Shown here: positions 46,672-57,302 of the stretch, piece after piece
Layout of the letters: every line of letters begins with the position of its first letter
How positions within the stretch are numbered: the first letter of the stretch is position 1
Source: Chamaecyparis obtusa
Taxonomy: Eukaryota; Streptophyta; Pinopsida; Cupressales; Cupressaceae
DNA: 64,000 nt
Direction of reading: 5' to 3'
NCBI GenBank assembly: GCA_027943335.1
Contig: BSBK01007859.1
Span: 669,501-733,500, forward strand
The notes under the pieces: model-generated
Seen by the model: the letters and a program-made list of their open reading frames with translations, nothing else
What the model was told of the DNA's origin: nothing
The model's database searches: none
Translations under genes and position numbers: made by a program

Positions 46672-48205
46672 TTACATAATTGCATCTCTATTGTCTCTTT
46701 TTCTTTTTGATCTATGCTTGTACTCTCTTTCATGAAAATGATCTGCAGGAGACTCATTACTAACCAAGCCACCATCTTTGGCTTCAATATCTGCATTTAG
46801 TTTTCTTTTGGATCTGTGCTTATGATCTCTTTCATAAAAATGCTCTGCAGAAAATTCTTTACTGTCTTTGCCTCCATCTCTGACTTCAGTATCTCTATCG
46901 TTTCTTTTACTTTTCAATTTCTGTTTGTATCCGCTTTCATTAGTATAATCTACACGAAGCTCTTTTCTAGATGGGCTGTCATCTTTAATTTTATCACCCA
47001 TATTTTCTATTATCCTTTCTCCTTCCTTCTCATTCTTTTGCTTTTTCCTGCACTTCACAGTCAAACCTTTGTATGAAACCTTGAAAATGTGAAATGCAAA
47101 GAAAAGTAATCAAACCTGAATTATATATAAATATTCATAAGAGTTAAAAAAAAATATTCATAAAGCCACTTGCAAGTAAGCAGTGAATGGCAGTCAAAGA
47201 ATACTAATATGAATCATTGAAAAGGATCTTGACTATGTTACAAATATAAGGAGCATTACAACATCATCATGAAAAAAAAATTTAATGAGGAAATTGAAAT
47301 CCCAAACCTCTCCGAATCCAAAGCTGGAATATTCTCCAATGACGATATTAGCCAGTTGACACAGCCAGTGTTTGGAGCCTTCAAAGACCCACAGATGTCC
47401 AGAAAGGACTCCTCTTGCACACTACAAATTAATAAGTTTCAAAAAATACATTACTTTGAAAATATGCATAACGCACATCAGCTTCACTTAAAAGAAATTG
47501 CTAGACCTGTACAATTTAGCTCTTGATTTTTCGCCTAATGTCAACCAGAAAGTATGTGTAACAGAGCCATGTCAATTTTCATAGTGCCGGCATCATAAAC
47601 AAATCATTAGCAAGATTTTTCTCATTTTTGGCCTAAGCTTATATAAAAATCCTGTCATGAGTTAATTGTTAACATTTAATGATTTGCCCCCTTGCATTGA
47701 TTTTAGGATTCTCTCTTTTTCATGCATCTAGGTATATCATCCCCACACTCCGAACTCAGCAGTCAATTCAAACAGTGTTGCTAATTTCCCAACATCATAA
47801 ACTAATGAACTATCATCTCACTTTTTAAAATTATTCTAGTGAAGCTCATATTGAATTCCATAGTTGCAGAAATTTTTAAAAGATCAAAATTTATTCCAAT
47901 TTTAATCTCCGCTCAGACTTGCTACCATATTTTTTGCCCAAAAACATCTCCTGTTTTGTCAATTAATTGGTCAACCCAGTATTTGGTCAACAAAGTGTGG
48001 TTTAATCTGATTTTGGGGGAAATCAAAGAGTTTTCACAAATTTTGTAAAAAAACAATTTTGGTCAATAAAATCTGCATTTTGGTCAATCCAGCTCAGTTT
48101 TAAACTGTTTTTTGGACGGCAACTTTGACAAAAGAAATTGTATTAGGACACACTAACCTCTTCATTTCCTGATCTTTTTATTTGCTCCAGACAAAGATTT
48201 TCCAT
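46672..48205 (-). CDS. Three-exon gene, small basic protein of unknown function
   Basis: Exons (minus strand): 48158-48205 (ATG start, 16 codons), 47308-47421 (38 codons) and 46672-47079 (135 codons plus stop), 189 residues in all. Both introns (736 and 228 bp) have GT-AG ends (GAG|GTTAGT, TTTGTAG|; GAG|GTTTGG, TTTTCAAG|), and all three exons join in phase 0 without a stop. An in-frame TGA lies eight codons before the ATG. The N-terminal ~75 residues look globular (GVLSGHLWVFEGS, EYSSFGFGEVSYKG); the rest is Lys/Arg/Asp/Glu-rich with two KHRSKRK motifs, likely nuclear localisation signals, embedded in a tandemly duplicated segment. A poly(A) signal lies at 46569. I do not recognise the family. 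An upstream exon missed by eye is possible. Confidence 0.62.
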
Positions 48206-49513
48206 GTTTAAATGAATCCTATCTCACGTGAATCTTTTTTATATGATGATTTGTCACATAGAAATAAAAATTATTTTCCTCTTCTTTTGCAGTTTATGCC
48301 TTATCTAATCCCAACATTATGGATGAATCTTAACTTGCCTACAAATGACAATTGAATGAAAATCTAAAAAGAGCGCCCTAGCCACAATTTCGTGGTTTCT
48401 TGTGGCATAGGAAGTTTATTTCATATTACACTATTGTCTCTCTTACTCTGATATCTTTCAGTTAATTCTTAATTGTAAAATATAGATTTGTTGATTGTGG
48501 ATAATTATCTTTTGCATTTTCCCATGTTAGAGAGGAGATCTACATTTGATAATCATTGAGAAAGCAACTGGAGCAGGTTATCTTGTATGAAGTTGGTTAC
48601 TAAGTGTGTGGTTTATCATATGTTGTTTGGAAATCTGAGTCGTCACAAATTAAAAAAAATCAAGATAATAGTTTGAGTTTCTTTTCATCAAAATCTTCTT
48701 GTCAATATCCAAATTAAAAGAAAAATGTTTGTGCATCTTGTAACTTGTACAGAAAATTCCAGATCCACCCTTTGTTAAATATTGTTCTGTTTTATCAATG
48801 TTGACACTTGCAGCCTTATATACTTCAAAAGATTAAACACAATTTGCCCATACTAGATTATGTTTCCTGTTTCTGCTAAGGGTAAATGCTGTTTTTACTT
48901 TTACCAGGGGAGTTTTGAAACCTTGGTTAACTTTGAGCAACTATTTCAGTGGTTAAACTCTTCTCAGTATTTTAGACCCTAATACTGTTGTTTCGAGCAG
49001 AGCCTTTTGTTTGGCAATATTATATTTCAACCAGTCAATCGAACTCAATGGACCAAGTCATAATTTTTAATAAATAGGAAAATTGCAATATTTTACAACC
49101 CTTGCAAACGACACACAAGAAGACATGGATGCCTCTAAACAATTAATATTTAGCCTATTATGGTCAGACTACATGCATTATATTTCTTGTAAGTTTTTTC
49201 ATGACATGTAGATATCCAAGTAAGTTGCATCCTTTCCATGAAAAAGGCTACCCAATAAAACCCCAGAATAGCCCCTAAAGATGCTGAATTGCGAATAACG
49301 GTACTTTGAGAATTTTAAACTTCATAATTCCTTAGACATGGGTAGATGATCAGGCAAAGTGAAAGAGGATTTGCCCATATTACTCCTCTAACTAGTATTG
49401 GCAGTCCAAAAGTTACCACTGAGAATCATTTTACATAAGGATAAGTATTTAACAAGCATGATAGTTAATAGAAGAGAAGCCTAAGTAACTTTTTTTGTGA
49501 ATGTTTCTTTTTA
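48206..49513. other. Upstream region of the three-exon gene, nothing recognised
   Basis: AT-rich, no sustained frames or transposon motifs. It would hold the promoter of the minus-strand gene, but no convincing TATA box was picked out. Confidence 0.4.
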
Positions 49514-49792
49514 TCATAGGCTTTTGACTTGGAAAAGCATTAAGTGTAATGCCCTATCCAAAAGACCAAGGCAAAACCAGGCCAACTCTTTCAGCCTATC
49601 CATCAGTATCTTGTAAGGAGGTCCACAACATGAAAGGAACAATGGGTCCCAGTCTGAAATGATCATGTGAGGTATTCCATGCAAGTGCATAATATCTTCC
49701 ATAAACGCACATGCCACAAAAGCAACATTATATGAGGATCTGATTGGGGTGAAGTGAGCCACCTTAGACAACTTGTCCACCGTAATCATGAT
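49514..49792 (-). pseudogene. Gypsy integrase core fragment
   Basis: The minus frame reads MITVDKLSKVAHFTPIRSSY, then HLHGIPHMIISDWDPLFLS. This is the Ty3/Gypsy integrase core, with the second catalytic Asp in ISDWDP (family usual: SDRDP). The preceding catalytic motif and the Glu are missing or diverged, and no RT or LTR adjoins. A short orphan fragment. Confidence 0.85.
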
Positions 49793-49928
49793 GGCATCAT
49801 TATGATGGAAGGACCTAAGTTACCGATACGGGCATGGGTACTGATACAAGTACGAGAACCCAATAAGTGGGTACATGCAAAAAAACATTTGGGGGTTTGG
49901 GTACATTTGAGTACGTGTGTGTGTACAA

Positions 49929-49952
49929 TTATATATATATATATATATATAT
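49929..49952. repeat. (TA)n microsatellite
   Basis: About 11-12 TA units. Confidence 0.93.
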
Positions 49953-50111
49953 GCCAAAGGCAAAGATATAGATTAAATGCCAGTTGATAGTTCAAAATAT
50001 TCAAAAAAGCCATATCATATATGTCAAGGTTCGCGATTCAAATGAAAATCATCACAATAACAAATTTGACAATTAAAAATGGTAATTGTCTTCTATCTTC
50101 AATGTAGTTCA

Positions 50112-51045
50112 TCAATCATCAAAAGGATTATCAAAAAAATCATCATCTATTGCATTTTCAACTACTGCAAATTCGAGATCATTTGAACCCAAAGCGTTGT
50201 CACTCACAATAAATGCACCACGTGTAGGTATGTCATCATCATCATCATCATCCATAATGACTCTAGCAAAATCCTCAATGATTGCATTCAAGTTGGTACA
50301 CTTGGGGGCTACATCCCAAAGCTTCGCTGCCCCATCCTTGTATTGGAGATCCTTACATGACAAAAGACACAAATTGGAATGAATATAAACCAAGTCTTCA
50401 GCTATTTTTGCAGCCAACCAGTTATGGTTTACGAAGTGGATAAAGGAGTATGTACTCCAGTTCCATTCAGTGACAAAACTTGCTACTTGGAGATAAACCA
50501 AACAAATTTAAAAATAATAAATGCAAAATAAATTAAAGAATGTTAAGTACTAAATTCTACATAATAAGTGGTAAAAACAGCCAAAACAACTTACTTGTAA
50601 CATATGGTGGTTCGTACAAACATCTAGATCTCCTCACCCTCTTGGTATATTTCTTTCACCCACTCTATTTGGGTGTCAATTGCTAACATCACCAAGTTGA
50701 GGGAATGTACAGTGCATAGTATCCAAAAAAATTGCTCATATCTTGCCTCAACCAAAGCACCTGCAGCCCTACAATTTTTTTGCATTGTCTAAAATTACTT
50801 GGACCACATTCTCATGACCCACCATCTTTATGGATTCAATGAGAATCGAGGAAATTAACTCTGCATCTTTGACTTCCCTTTCACAATCAACCACCCTCAA
50901 GAACATTGCCCCTTTGGGGGACACAACAATAACATTTATCAACGGATGGTTTATGCAATCTTTGAATCCATAGGAAACAATAGAAACACCAAATACAATC
51001 CAAGAGTCTCTAATTGGTTTCTATAGTGCCTCCCGTGTTTGCATT
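50112..51045 (-). pseudogene. hAT transposase relic
   Basis: On the minus strand 51045-50600 gives, with stops, the DUF659-type region: FGVSIVSYGFKDC, PLINVIVVSPKGAMFLRVVD and GHENVVQVILDNAK (D-N-A-K is the usual context of a catalytic Asp). The frame 50112-50501 then gives the C-terminal dimerisation region, EWNWSTYSFIHFVNHN and EDLVYIHSNLCLLS, followed by an acidic tail (VIMDDDDDDD). Between them about 350 residues of the normal protein are missing. Stops and that deletion make it non-functional. No terminal inverted repeats could be located. Confidence 0.85.
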
Positions 51046-51107
51046 TTGTTCCATGGTTATTTTGATCTGAAGTATACTCTTGTTTATTATTATGCGATTA
51101 TCTACAT

Positions 51108-52386
51108 TGTAATGTCCCTGTTTTTAGGCACATGGGATTAGCTTATTTTTGTGACCCTCATAAGCTAATCAAGACGTTGGGAGGGGTCGTGTGGTAGAGC
51201 CAATGGTCAATTTCCAATCTAGAGGTATGTGATGTCAGGATTGCTCTTCGTTTGAGTCAAATTGACAGACTTACTATTTATAGTAAGTGCTTATCATGGT
51301 TGATCGTCCTGATTTCTATTTTTAGTAAGGCGTCTGTGCATTGGTATTAGTGGAGTTGTGGAATCTTTTGCAGAGTTTCCAATTTGAGGGACTTACTATT
51401 TTTAGTAAGTCTATTTTGGGCGGTTGCTATTTTTGGCAGTGCAGTGGAGGCTCAAGGAGTTGAGCGTCAGGAGCATTTAATTAAGTTATTTCTTGGAACT
51501 TAATTGAGCTATTTGCATATGGAGTTATTAATTAAGCTTAGCCTAATTAATGACTTATGAGTTTTATTGTTTTAATTGAATGGTGTATCCTTGAAGCCTC
51601 TTAAGTGAAAGGTGTGAGCTTGAAGCTATTGAGCATTTGGTGTATTGAAGAAGCCTTGTTTTTTAATGTGTATTAAAGGAAGCCTTGAAGATTTTCGAAA
51701 AGCATTCTATTATGCATCTTTTGATAAAAATCAAAATTGGGAGGACAACAAGGGTTTGGAGAAGTATGAAGAGCTGCGAATTTCTTCTTGAGTTTCACAA
51801 ACTTTGAATTGGTTTGGAATTGCCAATGAATTGTGTTCAAATTGTTTTTAATTGCAATTGGATCAGATTGGGGGTTTGATTTGAAAGAGCTGAATTTTCA
51901 TATGCAAATCATGGCAACCTTTATGGGCTGCATATATCCTTGAAGCTGCCGACAATCTCATTCAAAAGGGCAGTTGTCTCCAACACTAAGGGAAGCCGTC
52001 CCTTTGTGGCTGTGATTCATTTTATAGTGGCTGCAATTCATCCCATAGTGGCTGTGATTCATCTCATAGTCGCTGTGATTCATTTATAGGGCTGCATTTC
52101 ATTCTAGAGAGGCTGCGTCTGGTATTCTTGGAGGTGGCGATTTTATTTAAGGTGTCTCATTTACAAAGAAATATATATGTATTGCTTCATGAATATTTAC
52201 AAGCATTTGAATTAAATAATTTGGTGAGCATTTGAAATTAAAGTAATTTGTTATTTGATATTAGTTCATATACTAAAAAATTACAAAAAATTATATATGT
52301 TTAAAAACAAAAAAAATAAATTAAAAATTGCAAAACAATTCAAAAAAAAACAAGTCTTCAGCATAGAGGCAACAGAGCTCTTTACA
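51108..52386 (+). repeat. 5' LTR of truncated Gypsy element
   Basis: Bounds are set by the TG start, CA end and adjoining primer site; there is no second copy to confirm them. It holds small palindromes CTTACTATTTATAGTAAG near 51269 and a relative near 51393, and a 21-bp tandem repeat at 52006-52106. Confidence 0.65.
52006..52106. repeat. 21-bp tandem repeat in Gypsy LTR
   Basis: About five units of GTGGCTGTGATTCATTTTAT type, at 52006, 52027, 52048, 52069 and a degenerate one at 52089. Confidence 0.85.
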
Positions 52387-52387
52387 G

Positions 52388-52404
52388 TGGTATCAGAGCA
52401 ATAG
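52388..52404 (+). other. Primer-binding site of truncated Gypsy element
   Basis: TGGTATCAGAGCAATAG, the initiator-Met type, begins two bases after the LTR. Confidence 0.85.
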
Positions 52405-52435
52405 TCTTGCCATCCTGCAAGTAATTGGGTCCAGT

Positions 52436-53690
52436 ATGGAGAGATTCATTTCAGGAATGCATTATACCCGTAGGGGTAGAGCTTCACCACCGGAACACAG
52501 TGAACAGGGATCACAATTTGGTCATATGGGTGACAGGAATGTTGACAATACAGGTAATGATGTGGACAAAGAGGCTAGAGATGCTTTCAAGAATTTGGGA
52601 GAAGGATAGCATCATGTTGCAAATGTTTTGCAACAGCTATCTGACACTTTACAGTGTATTACATTACCTGGTGACCGTACCAAAAATAGAGGTACGAGGA
52701 GTGCATCAGTCAATTCACACAGGTCTAGAGCTAAGGATAGACAGGATTATAGAGCTGATCCTACAGGAACTCGTGATAGGCCTCTACGTCCCACCTTTCA
52801 GAGGCCTGATTCAAATGTAGCTAGTGTTGAGTCAGAGTCAACGTCATTTGTAGATGATGTTGCTCACTACACAGAGTGGGATGCTTTACTTGAAGCAATT
52901 AAACAAAACTTGAACTTTGACAGGTTCTTGACGCAGAATAGAGAGCGTTCTAGAGGTACACCAGGACCTGACATGAGATAGAGGCCCAAACAGAATGACT
53001 TGAAACAAGCAACCAACAAATTGACTTTGACTCACTTCAATGGAAGTGGGAAGATGACAGCTAGAGCTTGGGTTCATAAGCTAGACACATACTTATCATT
53101 ACATCCTATGTCTAAGGAGGATGCTATTCGGTTTGTTGTGTTGCACTTGGATGGCATAGCCCATGATTGGTGGTACCATGGTTTGGTTACTCTACACCAT
53201 GACAAAATTACTTCATATCAGGTGTTTGTGGATAGGTTGGTGGAGAGATTTGATAAGAAGGATCCAGAAACTTACTTCCAAGATCTTGCTCAGCTCAGGC
53301 AGACAGGTAGTCTAGAGTCTTTCATTAGTGACTTTCTGAGACTCTCTATCATGGTTCCTAATGTGACAGAGAAGCATCTAGTTATGTTGTTTGCAGAGGG
53401 GTTAGAGGAGCCACTCCAACGGTGGCTTAAGGTATTTGATCCGCCTTTCCTGCAGGGGGCCATCAAGAAGGCCAAGAGTATGGAGCTTTTAGCTCCTAAG
53501 AGGCAATCATTGCCTAAACCTATTACTACTCCTGCAGATGAGGTACACCCACCGGTTGATGACAAAAGGAAATCAGTAGTTAAGCATGATGAGGCTACTC
53601 GAGAGGATTTGAGGAGGTAGCTTTGCTATTGGTGCAAAGACCCTTATGACAAGGAGCATTCTTGCCCTATGAGGCCTAAGGGAAGGTAAA
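52436..53690 (+). pseudogene. Gypsy gag
   Basis: One frame from the ATG at 52436, with TAG codons near 52607 and at 52979-52981, and a further TAG at 53618-53620. The gag core starts about 53020: FNGSGKMTARAWVHKLDTYL, HLDGIAHDWWYHGL, then FDKKDPETYFQDLAQLRQTG and LFAEGLEEPLQRWL. Past the last TAG a Cys/His motif, CYWCKDPYDKEHSC, is the degenerate-spacing zinc finger of this lineage. Frame is intact apart from the stops, so decay is moderate. Confidence 0.88.
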
Positions 53691-53820
53691 ATCATTCTAT
53701 GTGGGTGTACTCTAGTGCGAGTGAGGCTGAATCTTCACATCAGCCAGCTGGTTCAGATTTGGATGAGTCTCTACAAAGTTTGGTCTTGATGCCAAACTAT
53801 CTCCTATAGTGTTGTCTACT

Positions 53821-53828
53821 GTTGTACC
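53821..53828. repeat. 8-bp target duplication of the MITE, left
   Basis: GTTGTACC, repeated exactly at 54621-54628. Confidence 0.92.
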
Positions 53829-54620
53829 CATAGATTAAAATATCTCCGATATCTCAGCGATAAGACAACTTATCACGAGAAGTTTTGGCTGCCAATAAAC
53901 TGTGTAAAGTTATCACGATAGATAAGTTTCAATTTCTCACTGATATTTTGATGCTTTATCGCCGATATATCAGCAATTTATCGCGATATTTAAAAAACTT
54001 ATCATGCAAGACCAATTCATACAACAATCATACTCACATATACAATATTATAATTAGCGATTTTATGCCAATCATTCAATTATCTAACTGAGGAATATTA
54101 TTGCCAATAGCGGTCTATACCGTTCAAAATAAACTTAAGGACTTTCGCTAACAGAAACATTGTAAGGAAGAAGAGAATCATCATAAAGGAGTCTATCGAC
54201 AAAGACATATCTTAACCATGACTATGTTACTAAATCAGTGGCACAGGTATAGAAGCAATGAAATACAATTAGATAACCAACCTCATTAATATCGATGAGT
54301 AATATTTTCTATTTTTAGTTTGCTTTAGAGTTCAGACTCTTAGACTATGGCTACGAGCTATCAACATTCCACATGAGGATACGATTTTGTATCATATTTG
54401 CATTTATATATATCTACAACAATTTGTTTGGTTTGTTTACTCCTTTACTGACTCATTAGATGCATCTCCTTATTGAATTTTGCAACAAATATGCATTTCT
54501 AATTAAATTTAAGCAATTTTAAGTTTCCGATATTTTCCCGAGAAGTTCCCGACTTATCTCCAATATTTGCCGATATCTTTTTTTTGCCCTTGGTTGCCGA
54601 TAATGATATTTTGAACTATG
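53829..54620. mobile_element. hAT-type MITE (792 bp)
   Basis: Terminal inverted repeats CATAGATTAAAATATC and, at the other end, the complement of CATAGTTCAAAATATC (14 of 16 match). The perfect 8-bp duplication GTTGTACC is the hAT signature. There is no transposase. The subterminal regions are crowded with GATAT and TATCGC/GCGATA motifs, as in hAT elements whose transposase binds subterminal repeats. It splits the gag-protease linker of the Gypsy element. Confidence 0.92.
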
Positions 54621-54628
54621 GTTGTACC

Positions 54629-54940
54629 ACTTCCCACTGCTTTCAGGATGAGGGGATTAGTGGAAGGGCAACACTGCATTGCTATGTTAGATAGTGGAGC
54701 TACACACAATTTTATACGAGAGTTTTGTCAGCCAATGTGGTCTTCAGATAGAGGAGTTTGTTGGGTTCAGAGTCAGGGTGGCAAATGGCTACACCCTTAC
54801 TTGTACCAAGCGCATTCATCATCTTTCTTTATTCCTTGGTGATTATGAGATGGAGTCTGATTTTTATGTGATCAGTTTAGAAGAGATGGATGTAGTGTTA
54901 GGGATGCAATGGTTAGGATATTCAGGAGTTTTTCCTTAGC
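54629..54940 (+). pseudogene. Gypsy aspartic protease
   Basis: Resumes after the MITE: GLVEGQHCIAMLDSGATHNF contains the catalytic DSG. A frameshift near 54720 leads into FVSQCGLQIEEFVGF and DFYVISLEEMDVVLGMQWL, the second half of this protease family. The protease would cut Gag-Pol. Followed by about 140 bp of linker before truncation. Confidence 0.85.
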
Positions 54941-55092
54941 CTGCACTTGATGGAGATGAGGTTTGAATATCGAGGCAGAGAGTATGTGTTACAGGGTCTC
55001 ACTGAGGGGAGTCTATGCACTATGTCCTTTTGTGCAGTGGATAGGAGGGATTTGCAAAGGCATGATTCCATTCAGATAGAGTAGGTTACCCG

Positions 55093-55848
55093 TCATATCT
55101 CACCAATCATGCTCATTTCATCTAAAAATTTCTTACTTGCTTCATCATTGCCTCCAAAGATAATATCATCAACAAATACTTCAACAATCAGTAATCCATC
55201 GTTATTTTTTCTTAAGTACATATCATTGTTTGCATTACCTTTCTTGAATCCCAAACTGATCAAGTGTTTGTCTAACCTTGCATACCAAGCTCTAGGTGCC
55301 TCATTAATTGATTTGTTCCACCTTTCTGCTATACCATTTTGTTGCGGTGTCCTAGGTGCTGAAAGTTGTCTCTTAATTCCATTGTCAGTACAAAAGATGT
55401 TAAACTCATTTGAAGTAAACTCTCCTCCTCTATCAGATCTCAAACATTTAATCTTCAAGCCAGATTCATTCTCAACTCTATTCTTCAATAACTTAAACTT
55501 GTCAAATGCTTCAGATTTTTCTTTAAGAAATGTTACCCACATCATTCTTGTAAAATCATCAATACAAAGCATGAAATACTTTTCACCATAAAATCCTTTT
55601 GTCCTTGTAGGTCCATATAAGTCTATATGCACAATCTCCAACTTGACTGATGTTCTAAACATTTTGCTTGGAAATGAATTCTTTCTTTGTTTAGCCATAA
55701 CACATTCCTTGCAAACCATGTTAGTACGCTTCACAATCTTAGGCAAGTCTCTAATTGCATTAGATGAGTTGATCTTCACAATGTTATCAAAGTTAATATG
55801 AAAAAATCTCTTATGCCATAGCCAACTGTCATCCACTTTAACAATCAA
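55093..55848 (-). pseudogene. Copia integrase fused in frame to RT fragment
   Basis: 251 codons without a stop. HHCC zinc site: H12, H17, C46, C49. Integrase core: D76 (HIDLYGP), D139 (RSDRGGEF), E175 (NGIAERWN), spacing D-X35-E, so the catalytic triad is intact. At about residue 181 (near 55303) the sequence jumps to APRAWYARLDKHLISLGFKK and VEVFVDDIIFGGND (D227, D228), which are the second half of Copia RT. Several hundred residues of integrase C-terminus and RT fingers are missing, and the join kept the frame. Truncated at 55093. Confidence 0.9.
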
Positions 55849-55859
55849 ACATGTCTTCA

Positions 55860-57244
55860 GTAGGTGTCAACGGAAATACATTACCTTTTGTCTTTATTCC
55901 TATTCCAATCAGTTTGTCATCACTGTCTTTAATAACACAAGTCTTCTCCATGAAATATAACCTATATCCTTTGTCCATAAGCTATCCAACACTCAAAAGA
56001 TTATGTTTCAATCCATCAACAAAGTAAACATCTTCAGTGTTAGTCTTTCCATCAAGTGTAATAGATCCTTTTCCCTTATTCTGACATGGTGCATTATTGC
56101 CAACTCTAACTATTCCTCCATCATATTTATTAAGTTCAAAAAATTTATCCACATCTCCAATCATATGATGAGAACATCCACTATCAATAATCCAATCAGA
56201 CTTTTTTTGTTCTACATGTGAAACTAAAGCTTATTCTTCTTTTACCTCTTCTTCATCAGAATTTTCATCTTTAATAGCAACAAATCCTATTTCATCTTCA
56301 TCTTCATCATTACTTTCTAAAAAAATTACATCCTTAAATGCAATTTCTTCTTCATCAACATAACAGCAATTCTTTGTCTTAGGTTTATAAGGTTTTCTAT
56401 ATCTAATCTTATTTTCTCTTAGGACATTTAGATGAAAAATGAACAAATTCTTTACATGTCCAACAAGCAAAAGCTTTCTTACCTTTAGGTTCTCTCCTTG
56501 CAATCAGTGTCATTGCATCATCGAAATTCCTTTCTTCTTCTTGCTTAGCTGCCCAATCTCTAGCATAATCTCCACTGGTATTTACACTTCTTGTCAACAT
56601 AGGTCTGTCCTTTTGTACACTAAAAGCACTTTCCACTCTAGATTTCAGCCATTGCTCATGTGCCTGCAACTTTCCAAGTAGCAACTCTTTGGAAAAATCA
56701 GGTGTAATCATTTCTTCAATGATCTGTGCTTTGTGTTCATAGGCCGGTGGTAGAGATTCACTATCTTCCATATGACTTCATTATCTATTTTCCTTCCACC
56801 ACAATTCTTAATTCCTGCAACAATCTCAGTAATCCTACTAAAGTAACTTCTTATAGTTTCATCTTCCTGCATCTTAGCAATTTCAAACATACTAATATAA
56901 TTCTAAAATTTAGCATTCTTCAAAGTTTCATCTCCTTCAAAAAGATTTTCCAATTTAGTCCAAATCTCAATAGCAAGTCTTAGATCTTTTACTTTAGTAT
57001 ATTTTATATCCAGAAGAGCTGATAGAATATCCTCTCTAGCAAGCATATTGTATATGTATAGGCTCCTTTCTTCATCTGTAGATGCATCAAGTTTCTCTTC
57101 TTCCACAACTATCTTCTTCATCTTGATAGCCAGCCAATAGTCAATTCCCATGCATAGCAAATGTGTCTTCATTCTTTCCTTCCAATTGTCAAAATTAACT
57201 ACATCAAACTTTGAACTTTCTTTCCTGAAAAATGTAGTAGCCAT
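55860..57244 (-). pseudogene. Copia gag
   Basis: The ATG at 57244 (MATTFFRKES) opens the UBN2-type gag: FDNWKERMKTHLLCMG, then WTKLENLFEGD (to 56903), EDETIRSYFSRITEI near 56870, zinc knuckle CWTCKEFVHFSSKC near 56420-56480, an acidic stretch (SNDEDEDEIGF), then GAG-pre-integrase beginnings (VDGLKHNLLSVG at 55985). Breaks by frameshift at about 56900, 56770 and 56400. Confidence 0.85.
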
Positions 57245-57284
57245 AGATCTCCTTAAGTTGTTAAACTTTTCCTTCAAGGACCTG

Positions 57285-57302
57285 ATGCTTTGATACCAAT
57301 TG
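57285..57302 (-). other. Primer-binding site of Copia element
   Basis: Minus strand TTGGTATCAAAGCATCAG: the initiator-Met type with one change (CAGAGC to CAAAGC). Confidence 0.8.

Larger units (their letters stand above)
51108..55085 (+). mobile_element. Truncated Gypsy element (5' LTR, gag, protease)
   Basis: 5' LTR 51108-52386 (TGTAATGTCCC to CTTTACA), primer site at 52388, gag 52436-53690, then protease 54629-54930 after a MITE insertion. The element stops near 55085, where a minus-strand Copia begins, so its RT, integrase and 3' LTR are gone. It lies just beside the hAT relic and may have inserted into it. Confidence 0.85.
55093..57302 (-). mobile_element. Copia element internal region (deleted)
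   Basis: Runs leftwards from its 5' LTR (57303-58557): primer site, gag, pre-integrase, integrase, then straight into the RT active-site region because of a deletion. It breaks off at 55093 within RT; the 3' LTR is absent. Plus-strand frames here are shadows. Confidence 0.88.
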
